DNA of 64,000 nt, taken from positions 372,001-436,000 of the forward strand of contig NZ_JBHSYQ010000016.1 in assembly GCF_042662225.1 (NCBI RefSeq), written 5' to 3'. The DNA is from Nibribacter roseus. GTDB taxonomy: Bacteria; Bacteroidota; Bacteroidia; Cytophagales; Hymenobacteraceae. Positions within the stretch are counted from its first letter, which is position 1; every line of letters begins with the position of its first letter. Under the pieces are notes generated by a model. That model made no database searches. It was not told the origin of the DNA and worked only from the letters and a program-made list of their open reading frames with translations. This document shows positions 27,413 through 35,125 of this stretch, in pieces. The translations under genes were made by a program, and so were the position numbers.

Positions 27413-27462
27413 GTTATAAAGCACAAAGCCAGCCCCTAGGGGCTGGCTTTGTGCTTTATAAC
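27413..27462. terminator. Perfect 25-bp-arm palindrome, bidirectional terminator
   Basis: The sequence is a perfect palindrome centred at 27437/27438 (inner part AAAGCCAGCCCCT / AGGGGCTGGCTTT). It lies between the convergent small membrane protein and L,D-transpeptidase genes. The lack of a loop means a few central bases must open to form the RNA hairpin. Confidence 0.85.
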
Positions 27463-27477
27463 TAACATGAATAATGT

Positions 27478-28287
27478 TTATATAGTAGGTTGGCTTTGCG
27501 CTAAGGAAGCCTGAAAAGTTTTTACGGCAGAATTAGTGTCTAAATAAGCTGACTTGTATTCTTTAGACGGAGCATCAATATATAAGCATGTGCCGTCTTT
27601 GATAGTTTGTATGATTTCAGGAGAAAGTTCCTGAGGAAGAGCTGGGCAACCGTGGCTACGCCCTAAACGGCCATGCTGCTTGATAAAGGCTTCGCTCACA
27701 TAATCAGCACCATGCACCACTATAGCTCTTTGCTTGGCTTTAGAATTGAAATTAGGATCTAAGCCCTCTAGCCTTAAGGATAATCCGTGGCTTCCATAAT
27801 AGGTATTTTCAGTAACGTAGAAACCCAGGCTGCTCATATGAGAGTTCTCTATATTTGAAAAATTAACTGCCTTCTCATTGCCAGACCCACGCCCATGCGC
27901 TACATGAGTTTTAAAAAGCACTTCTTTTTTGTCTAAGTCTATCACCCAAAGTCTCTTCTTGTTGCTTGACAGTCCAAAATTCACAATAGATAAAACATTT
28001 TTATCACTTTTAATTTTGTGCTGTTCTTTCAAATTATAAAAGCCAGTTGCCGCTTTGGCAAACAAATCAAAATTAAGACCGGCCGCCTCAAGTTCAGCAT
28101 CTTCATAAAGCTCTTCTAAATGAATATCAAAAGCCATAGCCGGAGTCACTACAGTTTCTGAAACTAAAGAGGCCACTTCAACGGGAGTAGGCTCAGGAGC
28201 AGACACATATTCTGAAGGATCACTTGTTGCCGGAGACACAAAGGACAGGGTGGTCAGGACCGAAAGGGCTAGAATTAATCTATTCAT
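27478..28287 (-). CDS. Murein L,D-transpeptidase catalytic-domain family protein
   Basis: 269-residue periplasmic protein of the YkuD-related family (murein L,D-transpeptidase, YkuD_2 type). A signal peptide (MNRLILALSVLTTLSFVSPATS) precedes a linker with many prolines and valines. The catalytic region has NFGLSSNKKRLWVIDL, HVAHGRGSGNE and GRSHGCPALPQEL; the Cys in SHGC is the predicted nucleophile. It probably forms 3-3 cross-links or modifies peptide stems. Divergent from the BamE-like lipoprotein gene. Confidence 0.9.
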   Translation of the reverse strand: MNRLILALSVLTTLSFVSPATSDPSEYVSAPEPTPVEVASLVSETVVTPAMAFDIHLEELYEDAELEAAGLNFDLFAKAATGFYNLKEQHKIKSDKNVLSIVNFGLSSNKKRLWVIDLDKKEVLFKTHVAHGRGSGNEKAVNFSNIENSHMSSLGFYVTENTYYGSHGLSLRLEGLDPNFNSKAKQRAIVVHGADYVSEAFIKQHGRLGRSHGCPALPQELSPEIIQTIKDGTCLYIDAPSKEYKSAYLDTNSAVKTFQASLAQSQPTI

Positions 28288-28455
28288 ATCGTATATCTTT
28301 ACTGGTCTATTCTATTTTCACTACAACTTCCACATTTATAACTACTGTAGTTTTACCTTTGTTCCCTAAGTAGTTAATAAAACCGCTGCACTTCTTATAT
28401 TTTAACGACTGCAGACTTTAAAGTTACGATCTAACTCTTTTAAATATTGCGTTTT

Positions 28456-28857
28456 ATGGCAATTAAAGCACTTTTAAAGCACTTGCCCCTTGTTTTTGCA
28501 TGCTGCTTCATTTTTTTTGGCTCTGTTAGCTGCACAACTGACACTTCTAACATAAAATTTGACTCTGAACTGTGGAAAAACGATTTGAGCGGATGCAAAG
28601 GCAGTAGAAAAGAATTAAAGCCTCAGGTGGAAGAAATCCGCCTGCAGCTTATTGGCTTAAAAGAACATGCTATCCGATCATTGCTAGGTAAACCAGACAC
28701 CGAGGAGTTACTGCAGAAAAGCAACAAGATTTATATCTACTACATTAATCCTGGCCCTAAATGTGCAAACCCGTCAGGAGCAGGAGATGTTGCTGCTTTG
28801 GCTGTACGTATTGACGCCTTGGGCACTGTAATAGAATCAAATATTCTGGAAGAGTAG
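28456..28857 (+). CDS. Small lipoprotein, possible BamE/SmpA-like fold
   Basis: 133-residue predicted lipoprotein; signal and lipobox read LPLVFACCFIFFGSVSC. The ATG at 28456 is preferred to the TTG nine bases upstream. The mature part has LKEHAIRSLLGKPDTEELLQKSNKIYIYYINPGPKC, a helix-then-GKPD-then-strand pattern like the SmpA/OmlA/BamE domain, in which LGxPd and a following Y strand are typical. Two extra cysteines (CKG, KCAN) could form a disulphide. No neighbouring Bam gene is present, so the fold is a suggestion only. Confidence 0.7.
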   Translation: MAIKALLKHLPLVFACCFIFFGSVSCTTDTSNIKFDSELWKNDLSGCKGSRKELKPQVEEIRLQLIGLKEHAIRSLLGKPDTEELLQKSNKIYIYYINPGPKCANPSGAGDVAALAVRIDALGTVIESNILEE

Positions 28858-28862
28858 AAAAA

Positions 28863-28898
28863 AGAAAGCCATTCCCCCAAATAAGGGAACGGCTTTCT
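28863..28898. terminator. Hairpin between convergent genes
   Basis: AGAAAGCCATTCCC and GGGAACGGCTTTCT pair with one mismatch over 14 bases, 8-base loop. Serves the lipoprotein gene on the plus strand and/or the Spy-like gene on the minus strand. Confidence 0.75.
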
Positions 28899-28914
28899 AG
28901 GCAAGCGTCAAATC

Positions 28915-29439
28915 TTAATGCTTGTTGTTCTTTTTAGACTTTTGTTTTCTTTTATCATCTTTCACTCTCATTGAATCTTGAGAGGAGTTACCTTTTTCCA
29001 TTATTATTTCAGATTCCGCTGAACCAGCTGACGCATTAGTGCTTGACCGGTTAGTTTCTGAAGATCCAGCAGCTCCCTCGGGTAGGCGGCCTTCATTTTC
29101 AAGATAAGCGGTGAATTGTTTAGGAGTAAGTATCTGAGCGTATTCTTTATCTATTTGCTCATTTACCTCTCTCATTTTGGCATCACGCATTTGCGTGTCA
29201 TTAGAGTACATTCTCTGAATTTCATTATACCGGTCAATTCTAGACTGGTTTAAAGCTTTCAATTTTATATACTGACCTTCGTTCAACTCAAGGTCGTTGT
29301 ACATTTGTCGTGTCATTTCTGTCGCGCTCATTGTGGCAAGATTAGCACGGCTAGCCGCTGCAGCACCTGTTAATTCTGTTTGAGCTTGTGCGGTGTAAAA
29401 GGCACTAAATAAGAAGGCGGATAAGATTAACTTTTTCAT
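28915..29439 (-). CDS. Periplasmic Spy/CpxP-like helical protein
   Basis: 174-residue secreted protein. I choose the ATG at 29439, which yields a perfect signal peptide MKKLILSAFLFSAFYTAQAQ; the frame opens 11 codons earlier. The mature protein is helical and contains the pattern LELNEGQYIKLKALNQSRIDRYNEIQRMY followed by YAQILTPKQFTAYLE, the arrangement of Spy/CpxP/DUF4168-type proteins (two LTxxQ-like helices). The tail is Ser/Asn-rich then strongly basic (KRKQKSKKNNKH). Possibly a periplasmic chaperone or stress sensor. Confidence 0.75.
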   Translation of the reverse strand: MKKLILSAFLFSAFYTAQAQTELTGAAAASRANLATMSATEMTRQMYNDLELNEGQYIKLKALNQSRIDRYNEIQRMYSNDTQMRDAKMREVNEQIDKEYAQILTPKQFTAYLENEGRLPEGAAGSSETNRSSTNASAGSAESEIIMEKGNSSQDSMRVKDDKRKQKSKKNNKH

Positions 29440-30002
29440 AATGTTCTGACGCTTAAAGTAGTTGTTCTTCATTTTCTGTTCCTGTTTATACCTTCTTAAA
29501 CGGGCATTAAAATTTAAAGGTTATAGGAAATTTAATATTTTTTTATTGCACTTATTTTATAATATAAATTGCATTACTTTACAATAAATTAAACTTTAAT
29601 AATATTATAATATGATTATTTATATTTATTATTTATTAATTATATATTAATCAACTAGTTACATGACTAATAAAATAACTTATGATTTCATTTTATAATA
29701 CTTTATTGAATTATATACATCAGCCAGCTATAGACAAAACAAAGACAATAATTTATATATTCATATTAAATGAGTCAAAAGACTTGCCTCATCCATATGA
29801 TAATATCACACCTTTACACCCATTTTGCATAATAGGCTAAAGATTATCAGTAGATATAGGTTATGCTGAAGCTGAATACAGAAGAGCAACAGAGGATTAG
29901 CAGCACATATAATAAGTGGAGATGTAGAGAAAGCCTCTTAAGTATTGTTCTTGTACCAGTAATGCAAAGGCAGAAGAGAGTACACACACAGACACAAAAA
30001 AA
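29440..30002. other. Very AT-rich gene-free interval
   Basis: About 560 bases, in places (29510-29720) almost pure A/T. No coding frame or RNA gene was recognised. The first part should include the promoter for the Spy-like gene on the minus strand. Confidence 0.5.
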
Positions 30003-30024
30003 GCCTGAAGCGTAAGCTTCAGGC
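30003..30024 (-). terminator. Rho-independent terminator
   Basis: GCCTGAAGC-GTAA-GCTTCAGGC followed, on the minus strand, by eight T. It ends the DUF4199 transcript. Confidence 0.88.
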
Positions 30025-30048
30025 CTCTAATATTAAAAATAAGATAAA

Positions 30049-30513
30049 TCAATCTGTTAATTTATGGTCAGGTGATTTAAAATATTGCATAGCCAAGTAA
30101 CCCACGAAAGGGCCTACCACTATTCCAAATATGATCCAGGTGATAGCTATTAAGGCAATGGCACTGGAGTCTTCAGCCCCATTGTCAGCATAATACGGGT
30201 AGCTGTACGCCATATCAAAGAGTGAGTCTACCAATACCTGGACTATGGTAAAAATCACTGAGGATACCAGCCCCACAAAAAAGGCCACGCCTATTCCCTC
30301 TAAATATTTGATGCGTCCGTTCAGGCGTTCTTTATGCCCTTTGATTGCCCAGACCACCCCAACAACCAAAATCACTCCGGTCAAAAAGTGAAAGGTGGAA
30401 TTTTCCATTTGGCCTATCATCTTCACAATTGCCATATAGATAACAGCCGCAATACCTGTCATGATTCCATAATAGGTACCTGTTCTCTGTACCGTTACTC
30501 TACGTTGTTCCAT
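30049..30513 (-). CDS. DUF4199 membrane protein
   Basis: 154-residue inner-membrane protein of the Bacteroidota DUF4199 family, function unknown. It has four hydrophobic segments: YYGIMTGIAAVIYMAIVKMI, FHFLTGVILVVGVVWAI, GIGVAFFVGLVSSVIFTIVQVLV and IALIAITWIIFGIVVGPFVGYLAM. A conserved charged stretch (GHKERLNGRIKYLEGI) lies between the second and third. The gene stands alone with its own terminator. Confidence 0.8.
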   Translation of the reverse strand: MEQRRVTVQRTGTYYGIMTGIAAVIYMAIVKMIGQMENSTFHFLTGVILVVGVVWAIKGHKERLNGRIKYLEGIGVAFFVGLVSSVIFTIVQVLVDSLFDMAYSYPYYADNGAEDSSAIALIAITWIIFGIVVGPFVGYLAMQYFKSPDHKLTD

Positions 30514-30785
30514 TTTCTAGTTTTATTATGTTTACGTCTATTTCAAATAAGGAGATCTCTCACCCTCTCCTTTTATCATATTAGATATGATTTATCATAT
30601 ACTTGAATATTTGAACTGGTGTTGTGCCTTTTGGCAAAATTTTATAACAAAAATTCCTCAATTGAGGCACTTGGCTGCCATGAAATTCTTCTGAACTCAT
30701 TTAAGCTTTTGATTGTCTGATTATAAGGCTTTGCAAGGAGAGGCAGAACACATAAGCTGAAATAGGCTGTTTTAAGTTCTTTTGA

Positions 30786-30793
30786 TACCTTTG
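30786..30793 (+). promoter_or_regulatory. Bacteroidota -7 box TACCTTTG
   Basis: TAnnTTTG match located 36 bases before the ABC-F start codon, consistent with transcription starting near 30800. A -33 TTG is not exact. Confidence 0.55.
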
Positions 30794-30828
30794 CGCCAGC
30801 ATACCCAAAACAAGATATTTAGCATTAC

Positions 30829-32460
30829 ATGATCAGCACCAGCAACGTTAGTCTTAGATACGGAAAGCGCACCCTGTTTGAAGACGTTACAATAAAGTTT
30901 TCTCCTGGCAACTGCTATGGCCTCATTGGAGCCAACGGAGCCGGCAAATCCACTTTTCTTAAAATATTATCCGGTGAAATAGACCCTAACACAGGAACGG
31001 TAGATATTCCTGCCAAAGCCCGTCTGGCGGTGCTAAAGCAGAACCATTATGAGTATGATGAGTACCCGGTGTTACAAACGGTAATCATGGGCCATAAAAG
31101 GCTCTATGAGATAATGACCGAAAAAGATGCCATTTACGCTAAAGAAGATTTCTCTGAAGCAGACGGCATGCGCGCCTCTGAATTAGAGGCTGAATTTGCC
31201 GACATGGAAGGCTGGAATGCTGAATATGAAGCCGGTGAATTATTGAGCGGCCTTGGCATACAGCCCGATCTACACTACACGCTCATGAAAGATTTGGGTG
31301 GTAATGAGAAGATTCGCGTGCTCTTAGCCCAGGCTTTGTTCGGAAACCCTGACATTCTACTGCTCGATGAGCCTACCAACCACCTGGATGCTGAGTCTAT
31401 TATGTGGTTAGAGAATTTCCTGGACAACTTCCAGAATACAGTAATAGTAGTATCGCACGACCGTCACTTCTTAGACGCCGTTTGTACGCACGTGGCTGAC
31501 ATTGACTTTGGCAAAATTCAGTTATATGCTGGTAACTACTCGTTCTGGTATGAGTCAAGTCAACTAGCTTTAAAGCAACGCTCAGACGCGAACAAAAAGA
31601 CCGAAGACAAACGCAAAGAATTGCAGGCGTTCATTGCCCGATTTAGCGCGAACGCCTCAAAGTCAAAGCAGGCCACCTCTAGAGCTAAATTACTGGAGAA
31701 ACTAACCGTTGACGACATCAAACCGTCTAGCCGTCGCTACCCATACATTCAGTTCAAACAAGAGCGTGAGGCGGGAAATCAGTTACTACAGGTTGATGGC
31801 TTAACCAAGAGCAACGAAGAAGGAGTCATCTTCAAAGATGTCACCTTCATGATGGACAAGAACGACAAGATTGCCGTTATCAGTCGCAATGACCTAGCTG
31901 CCACTACCTTCTTCAAGATAATAATGGATGAGGCTAAGGCAGACAAAGGAGAATTCAAGTGGGGTACCACTATCACCACCGCTTACTTCCCGAAAGACAA
32001 CAGTGAGTTTTTCAACACTGATGAAAATCTGGTTGACTGGCTACGTCAGTTTTCAGTTGAGAAAGACGAGAGTTTTATCCGCGGGTTCCTGGGACGTATG
32101 CTTTTCTCTGGTGAAGAATCTTTGAAGAAAGCAAGTGTCTTATCTGGTGGCGAGAAAGTGCGTTGCATGCTGTCGCGCATGATGCTGCAAAGCGGAAACA
32201 TGCTGGTGTTGGATGAGCCAACCAACCACTTGGACCTGGAGTCAATCACCGCTCTGAACAATGGCTTGAAAGAATTCCAAGGGTCTTTGTTGTTCAGTTC
32301 TCATGACTTGCAGTTTGTAGACACCATTGCCAACCGCATCTTAGAACTGACCCCTAGCGGCATCATTGACAAGCGCATGACCTATGATGATTATTTGACC
32401 GACAGCAGCATCAAAGAGCTTCGCGCCCAAATGTATGGCGTAAAGGCTGTAGCCTTGTAG
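30829..32460 (+). CDS. ABC-F family ATPase, degenerate second nucleotide site
   Basis: 543-residue soluble tandem-ATPase of the ABC-F family (YbiT-like), which act on the ribosome rather than in membranes. Domain 1 has an intact Walker A (IGANGAGKSTFLK), signature and Walker B (ILLLDEPTNHLDAES). The inter-domain linker is basic and helical (KKTEDKRKELQAFIARFSANASKSKQATSRAK). Domain 2 keeps the signature (LSGGEKVRCMLSR) and Walker B (MLVLDEPTNHLDLES), but the Walker A place reads VISRNDLAATTFF, lacking the Gly and Lys. This pattern is consistent with a Bacteroidota subgroup as I remember it. No antibiotic-resistance role can be inferred. Confidence 0.9.
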   Translation: MISTSNVSLRYGKRTLFEDVTIKFSPGNCYGLIGANGAGKSTFLKILSGEIDPNTGTVDIPAKARLAVLKQNHYEYDEYPVLQTVIMGHKRLYEIMTEKDAIYAKEDFSEADGMRASELEAEFADMEGWNAEYEAGELLSGLGIQPDLHYTLMKDLGGNEKIRVLLAQALFGNPDILLLDEPTNHLDAESIMWLENFLDNFQNTVIVVSHDRHFLDAVCTHVADIDFGKIQLYAGNYSFWYESSQLALKQRSDANKKTEDKRKELQAFIARFSANASKSKQATSRAKLLEKLTVDDIKPSSRRYPYIQFKQEREAGNQLLQVDGLTKSNEEGVIFKDVTFMMDKNDKIAVISRNDLAATTFFKIIMDEAKADKGEFKWGTTITTAYFPKDNSEFFNTDENLVDWLRQFSVEKDESFIRGFLGRMLFSGEESLKKASVLSGGEKVRCMLSRMMLQSGNMLVLDEPTNHLDLESITALNNGLKEFQGSLLFSSHDLQFVDTIANRILELTPSGIIDKRMTYDDYLTDSSIKELRAQMYGVKAVAL

Positions 32461-32496
32461 TTATAAACTGTTTTCAAAAAAATAAGCTATAAACGC

Positions 32497-32535
32497 AAAG
32501 AGGGCGCTACCATTTCGGTAGCGCCCTCTTTTTTT
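32497..32535 (+). terminator. Rho-independent terminator
   Basis: Stem AAAGAGGGCGCTACC / GGTAGCGCCCTCTTT with a 5-base loop, then T run. Ends the ABC-F transcript; also faces the minus-strand small gene at 32548. Confidence 0.93.
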
Positions 32536-32547
32536 ATACAACCAATG

Positions 32548-32697
32548 CTATCCCCTTATTAATCTAAGCAGAACTGCTATAATGGCGATAACTAATAGTA
32601 CGTGTATAATACTACCCACTGAATCTCCAAAGCCCAGGAACCCAATGAGCCAAAGTATTACCAGCACTACGGCTATGATATACAGTAAATTTCCCAT
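32548..32697 (-). CDS. lmo0937-type small membrane protein, copy 1
   Basis: 49-residue protein found by translating the minus strand. It reads MGNLLYIIAVVLVILWLIGF, then LGFGDSVGSIIHVLL and an LLRLIRG end: two transmembrane segments joined by a Gly-rich turn. Such proteins (annotated lmo0937 family) are widespread, tiny and of unknown function, often stress induced. It lies next to an almost identical copy. Confidence 0.85.
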   Translation of the reverse strand: MGNLLYIIAVVLVILWLIGFLGFGDSVGSIIHVLLVIAIIAVLLRLIRG

Positions 32698-32748
32698 GGT
32701 ATTACTTGTTGTCTGTTAAACAGAGGTGAAACAAATGAATAAAAGGCT

Positions 32749-32901
32749 TTACGCCCGGCGTATCAATCTTAAGATGACAGCAATTACGGCTATCACCAAT
32801 AATACGTGAATGATACTACCCACTGAATCTCCGAATCCTAAGAATCCGATTAGCCATAAAATCACCAGCACTACCGCGATGATATACAATAGATTTCCCA
32901 T
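32749..32901 (-). CDS. lmo0937-type small membrane protein, copy 2
   Basis: 50-residue tandem paralogue of copy 1: the first 38 residues are identical and the end reads AVIAVILRLIRRA. Codon use differs at many synonymous sites, so the duplication is not very recent and the protein sequence has been held constant by selection. The two are 51 bases apart and probably transcribed together from a promoter upstream of 32901. Confidence 0.85.
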   Translation of the reverse strand: MGNLLYIIAVVLVILWLIGFLGFGDSVGSIIHVLLVIAVIAVILRLIRRA

Positions 32902-33073
32902 AGTTTTAGTTGTGTTAGGTTTTAGTTATTGTTTTGAGGCAGCAAACGTGCCACCATCAATTTGTTTTTGCTTGTACGGAACAACATTACAAAAGATTTA
33001 TATAGAACTATATAATATTTTTATAAACCTATAATACAAGCAGTTACTATTATCACCTCCCCCATTTCTGCAA

Positions 33074-33103
33074 TTGTGGGCAACAAGAATTGTTTTAGTT
33101 TTG
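33074..33103 (+). promoter_or_regulatory. Bacteroidota promoter TTG-N19-TAGTTTTG
   Basis: TTG at 33074-33076 and TAnnTTTG at 33096-33103 with 19 bases between, 28 bases before the dehydrogenase start codon. Confidence 0.65.
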
Positions 33104-33131
33104 TAGAACAAACCACACTAACTCCACTACT

Positions 33132-34022
33132 ATGAAAATAGCCGTCATAGGTTCTGGCACCATGGGCAACGGCATTGCCCATGTGTTCGCCCAAAACTCC
33201 TTTGCCGTTTCACTCATTGATATCTCACAAGATTCCCTCACCCGCGCATTGGGCACCATCTCCAAGAACCTGGACCGCATGGTGGCAAAAGGGACTGTCA
33301 CTGAAGAACAGAAAAAGGAAACGCTGGGGCGAATCAATACTTTTACAGACTTAAAAGAAGGCGTGCAAGATGCTGATCTGGTCATAGAAGCGGCCACTGA
33401 AAATGTAGAGATCAAACTAGACCTTTTCCGCCAGTTAGAGGAACATACCAAACCAGATTGCATCTTAGCAAGCAATACTTCCTCTATCTCTATCACTAAG
33501 ATTGCCTCCGTTACTAAACGCCCCGATAAAGTGATAGGCATGCACTTTATGAATCCGGTGCCGGTCATGAAACTGGTGGAAGTAATAAGAGGCTACTCCA
33601 CATCAGATGAAGTGACAAATAAAATCGTTGACTTGTCAAAGCAGTTAGGCAAAATTCCTGCTGAGGCCAACGATTATCCGGGTTTTGTAGCCAATCGTAT
33701 TCTCATGCCCATGATCAATGAGGCCATCTACTCTTTATATGAAGGAGTGGCCGGTGTGGAAGAGATAGACACTATCATGAAATTAGGCATGGCACACCCC
33801 ATGGGGCCGCTGCAACTCGCCGATTTCATTGGCCTAGATGTTTGCCTTTCAATTCTGCGTGTATTGCATGATGGCTTCGGCAACCAAAAATATGCACCAT
33901 GCCCACTGCTAGTCAATATGGTGCAGGCTGGCCACAAAGGCGTGAAAAGCGGCCAAGGCTTCTACAGCTATAGCCACGGTACAAAAGATTTAGTTGTAGC
34001 CGACACTTTTAAGAAGAGGTAA
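33132..34022 (+). CDS. hbd: 3-hydroxyacyl-CoA / 3-hydroxybutyryl-CoA dehydrogenase
   Basis: 296-residue NAD(P)-dependent dehydrogenase that interconverts 3-hydroxyacyl-CoA and 3-oxoacyl-CoA. The Rossmann motif is KIAVIGSGTMGNGIAHVFA; the catalytic His is in IGMHFMNPVPVMKLVEVI, which is family-specific, and the C-terminal dimer domain has GFVANRILMPMINEAI and MKLGMAHPMGPLQLADFIGLD. The length and lack of a hydratase part match the free PaaH/Hbd type rather than FadB. The physiological pathway (fatty-acid oxidation or polyhydroxybutyrate-type metabolism) cannot be told from the neighbours. Confidence 0.92.
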   Translation: MKIAVIGSGTMGNGIAHVFAQNSFAVSLIDISQDSLTRALGTISKNLDRMVAKGTVTEEQKKETLGRINTFTDLKEGVQDADLVIEAATENVEIKLDLFRQLEEHTKPDCILASNTSSISITKIASVTKRPDKVIGMHFMNPVPVMKLVEVIRGYSTSDEVTNKIVDLSKQLGKIPAEANDYPGFVANRILMPMINEAIYSLYEGVAGVEEIDTIMKLGMAHPMGPLQLADFIGLDVCLSILRVLHDGFGNQKYAPCPLLVNMVQAGHKGVKSGQGFYSYSHGTKDLVVADTFKKR

Positions 34023-34118
34023 ATTAATGTGCTAATTTGTTAATGTGCTGTTACTTGAATTTGGGAATGTAAGGATTTGGAAATGGGGAAATGGCCAAGC
34101 TTCCAATTTTCAGTATTT

Positions 34119-34158
34119 CTGTTTTAGGCCCATTTTTGAAAAATCAGACCTAAAACAG
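34119..34158. repeat. Dispersed palindromic repeat, copy
   Basis: CTGTTTTAGGCCCATTTTTG / mirror TCAGACCTAAAACAG. One of two copies within 150 bases in the convergent hbd-dapD gap. Confidence 0.85.
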
Positions 34159-34195
34159 ACGTAGCATCGTTCCTCTGAACGACGCAATATATTAT

Positions 34196-34235
34196 AAACA
34201 GGAAGAGCCGGCAAAGTTGCCGGCTCTTCCTGTTT
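34196..34235. terminator. 19-bp-arm hairpin, fused with a dispersed repeat
   Basis: AAACAGGAAGAGCCGGCAA / TTGCCGGCTCTTCCTGTTT with a 2-base centre. Its right end is shared with the start of the next repeat copy. Lies between convergent genes and could terminate both. Confidence 0.82.
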
Positions 34236-34268
34236 TAGGCTTTTTTCCGGAAAACAGCTCTTAAACAG
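34230..34268. repeat. Dispersed repeat copy overlapping the dapD stop
   Basis: CTGTTTTAGGCTTTTTTCCG / mirror CAGCTCTTAAACAG. Bases 34261-34268 of the repeat are the last codons and stop (TAA) of dapD on the minus strand. Confidence 0.8.
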
Positions 34269-35079
34269 CTACTTCGTTTTCACGCAGTGCGTCATTCAAT
34301 GAAGTTTTCAAGTCTGTGCTTTCCTTCCTTTGGCCAATGATCAAGGCACAAGGCACTTGGTAAGAGCCAGCCGGAAAGTTTTTGGTATAAGAACCTGGAA
34401 TTACAACTGACCTTGGCGGCACATATCCTTTGTATTCCTTCGGCTCTGAGCCAGTCACGTCAATAATTTTGGTGCTGCCGGTAATACAAACATTGGCTCC
34501 TATCACGGCCTCTTTGCCTATGTGGCAGCCTTCCACTAATATACTCCGTGAACCAATAAAAGCGCCGTCTTCCACAATTACCGGAGCGGCCTGTACAGGC
34601 TCCAGAACTCCTCCCAAACCTACGCCACCGCTCAGGTGCACGTGCTTGCCCACTTGGGCGCAAGAACCTACAGTAGCCCAGGTATCTACCATGGTTCCCT
34701 CGTCAACGTACGCACCTATATTAGTGTAAGATGGCATTAAAATTACTCCTTTAGAGATATAGGAGCCGTAGCGGGCCAAAGCATGAGGCACAACTCTAAC
34801 ACCCAACTCTGCAAAACCGCTCTTTAGCGGAATTTTGTCATGAAACTCGAAAGGACCGGCTTCAATGATTTCCATGGTCTGGATAGGGAAGTACATCAGT
34901 ACCGCCTTTTTCACCCACTCATTCACCTGCCAGCGCTCTCCACCAGTTGGTTCAGCCACCCGCAGCTCTCCTTTATCCAGTAAACGGATCACTTCTCTGA
35001 TAGCTTCCTGTGAGGCCGCCAACTGTAATTGGGAACGGTCTTCCCAAACAGATTCTATGGTAGTACGTAAATCGCTCAT
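34261..35079 (-). CDS. dapD: Tetrahydrodipicolinate N-succinyltransferase
   Basis: 272-residue enzyme of the succinylase branch of lysine/diaminopimelate synthesis; transfers succinyl from succinyl-CoA to tetrahydrodipicolinate. Left-handed beta-helix hexapeptide repeats are plain (VILMPSYTNIGAYVDEGTMV, TWATVGSCAQVGKHVHLSGG, IGSRSILVEGCHIGKEAVIG). The N-terminal helical domain starts MSDLRTTIESVWEDRSQL and the CoA-site segment is GGVGLGGVLEPVQAAP. A repeat copy provides the final codons. Neighbours are not lysine genes. Confidence 0.96.
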   Translation of the reverse strand: MSDLRTTIESVWEDRSQLQLAASQEAIREVIRLLDKGELRVAEPTGGERWQVNEWVKKAVLMYFPIQTMEIIEAGPFEFHDKIPLKSGFAELGVRVVPHALARYGSYISKGVILMPSYTNIGAYVDEGTMVDTWATVGSCAQVGKHVHLSGGVGLGGVLEPVQAAPVIVEDGAFIGSRSILVEGCHIGKEAVIGANVCITGSTKIIDVTGSEPKEYKGYVPPRSVVIPGSYTKNFPAGSYQVPCALIIGQRKESTDLKTSLNDALRENEVAV

Positions 35080-35125
35080 TTGTTCTTTATGAAGGTATGA
35101 ACGCCAAAATTATTAAATTACCTCG

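Noticed and set aside
29510..29720. Extremely AT-rich stretch considered as a replication origin
   Set aside because: No DnaA-box cluster, no dnaA/dnaN or par genes nearby; intergenic DNA of this kind occurs elsewhere in the window.
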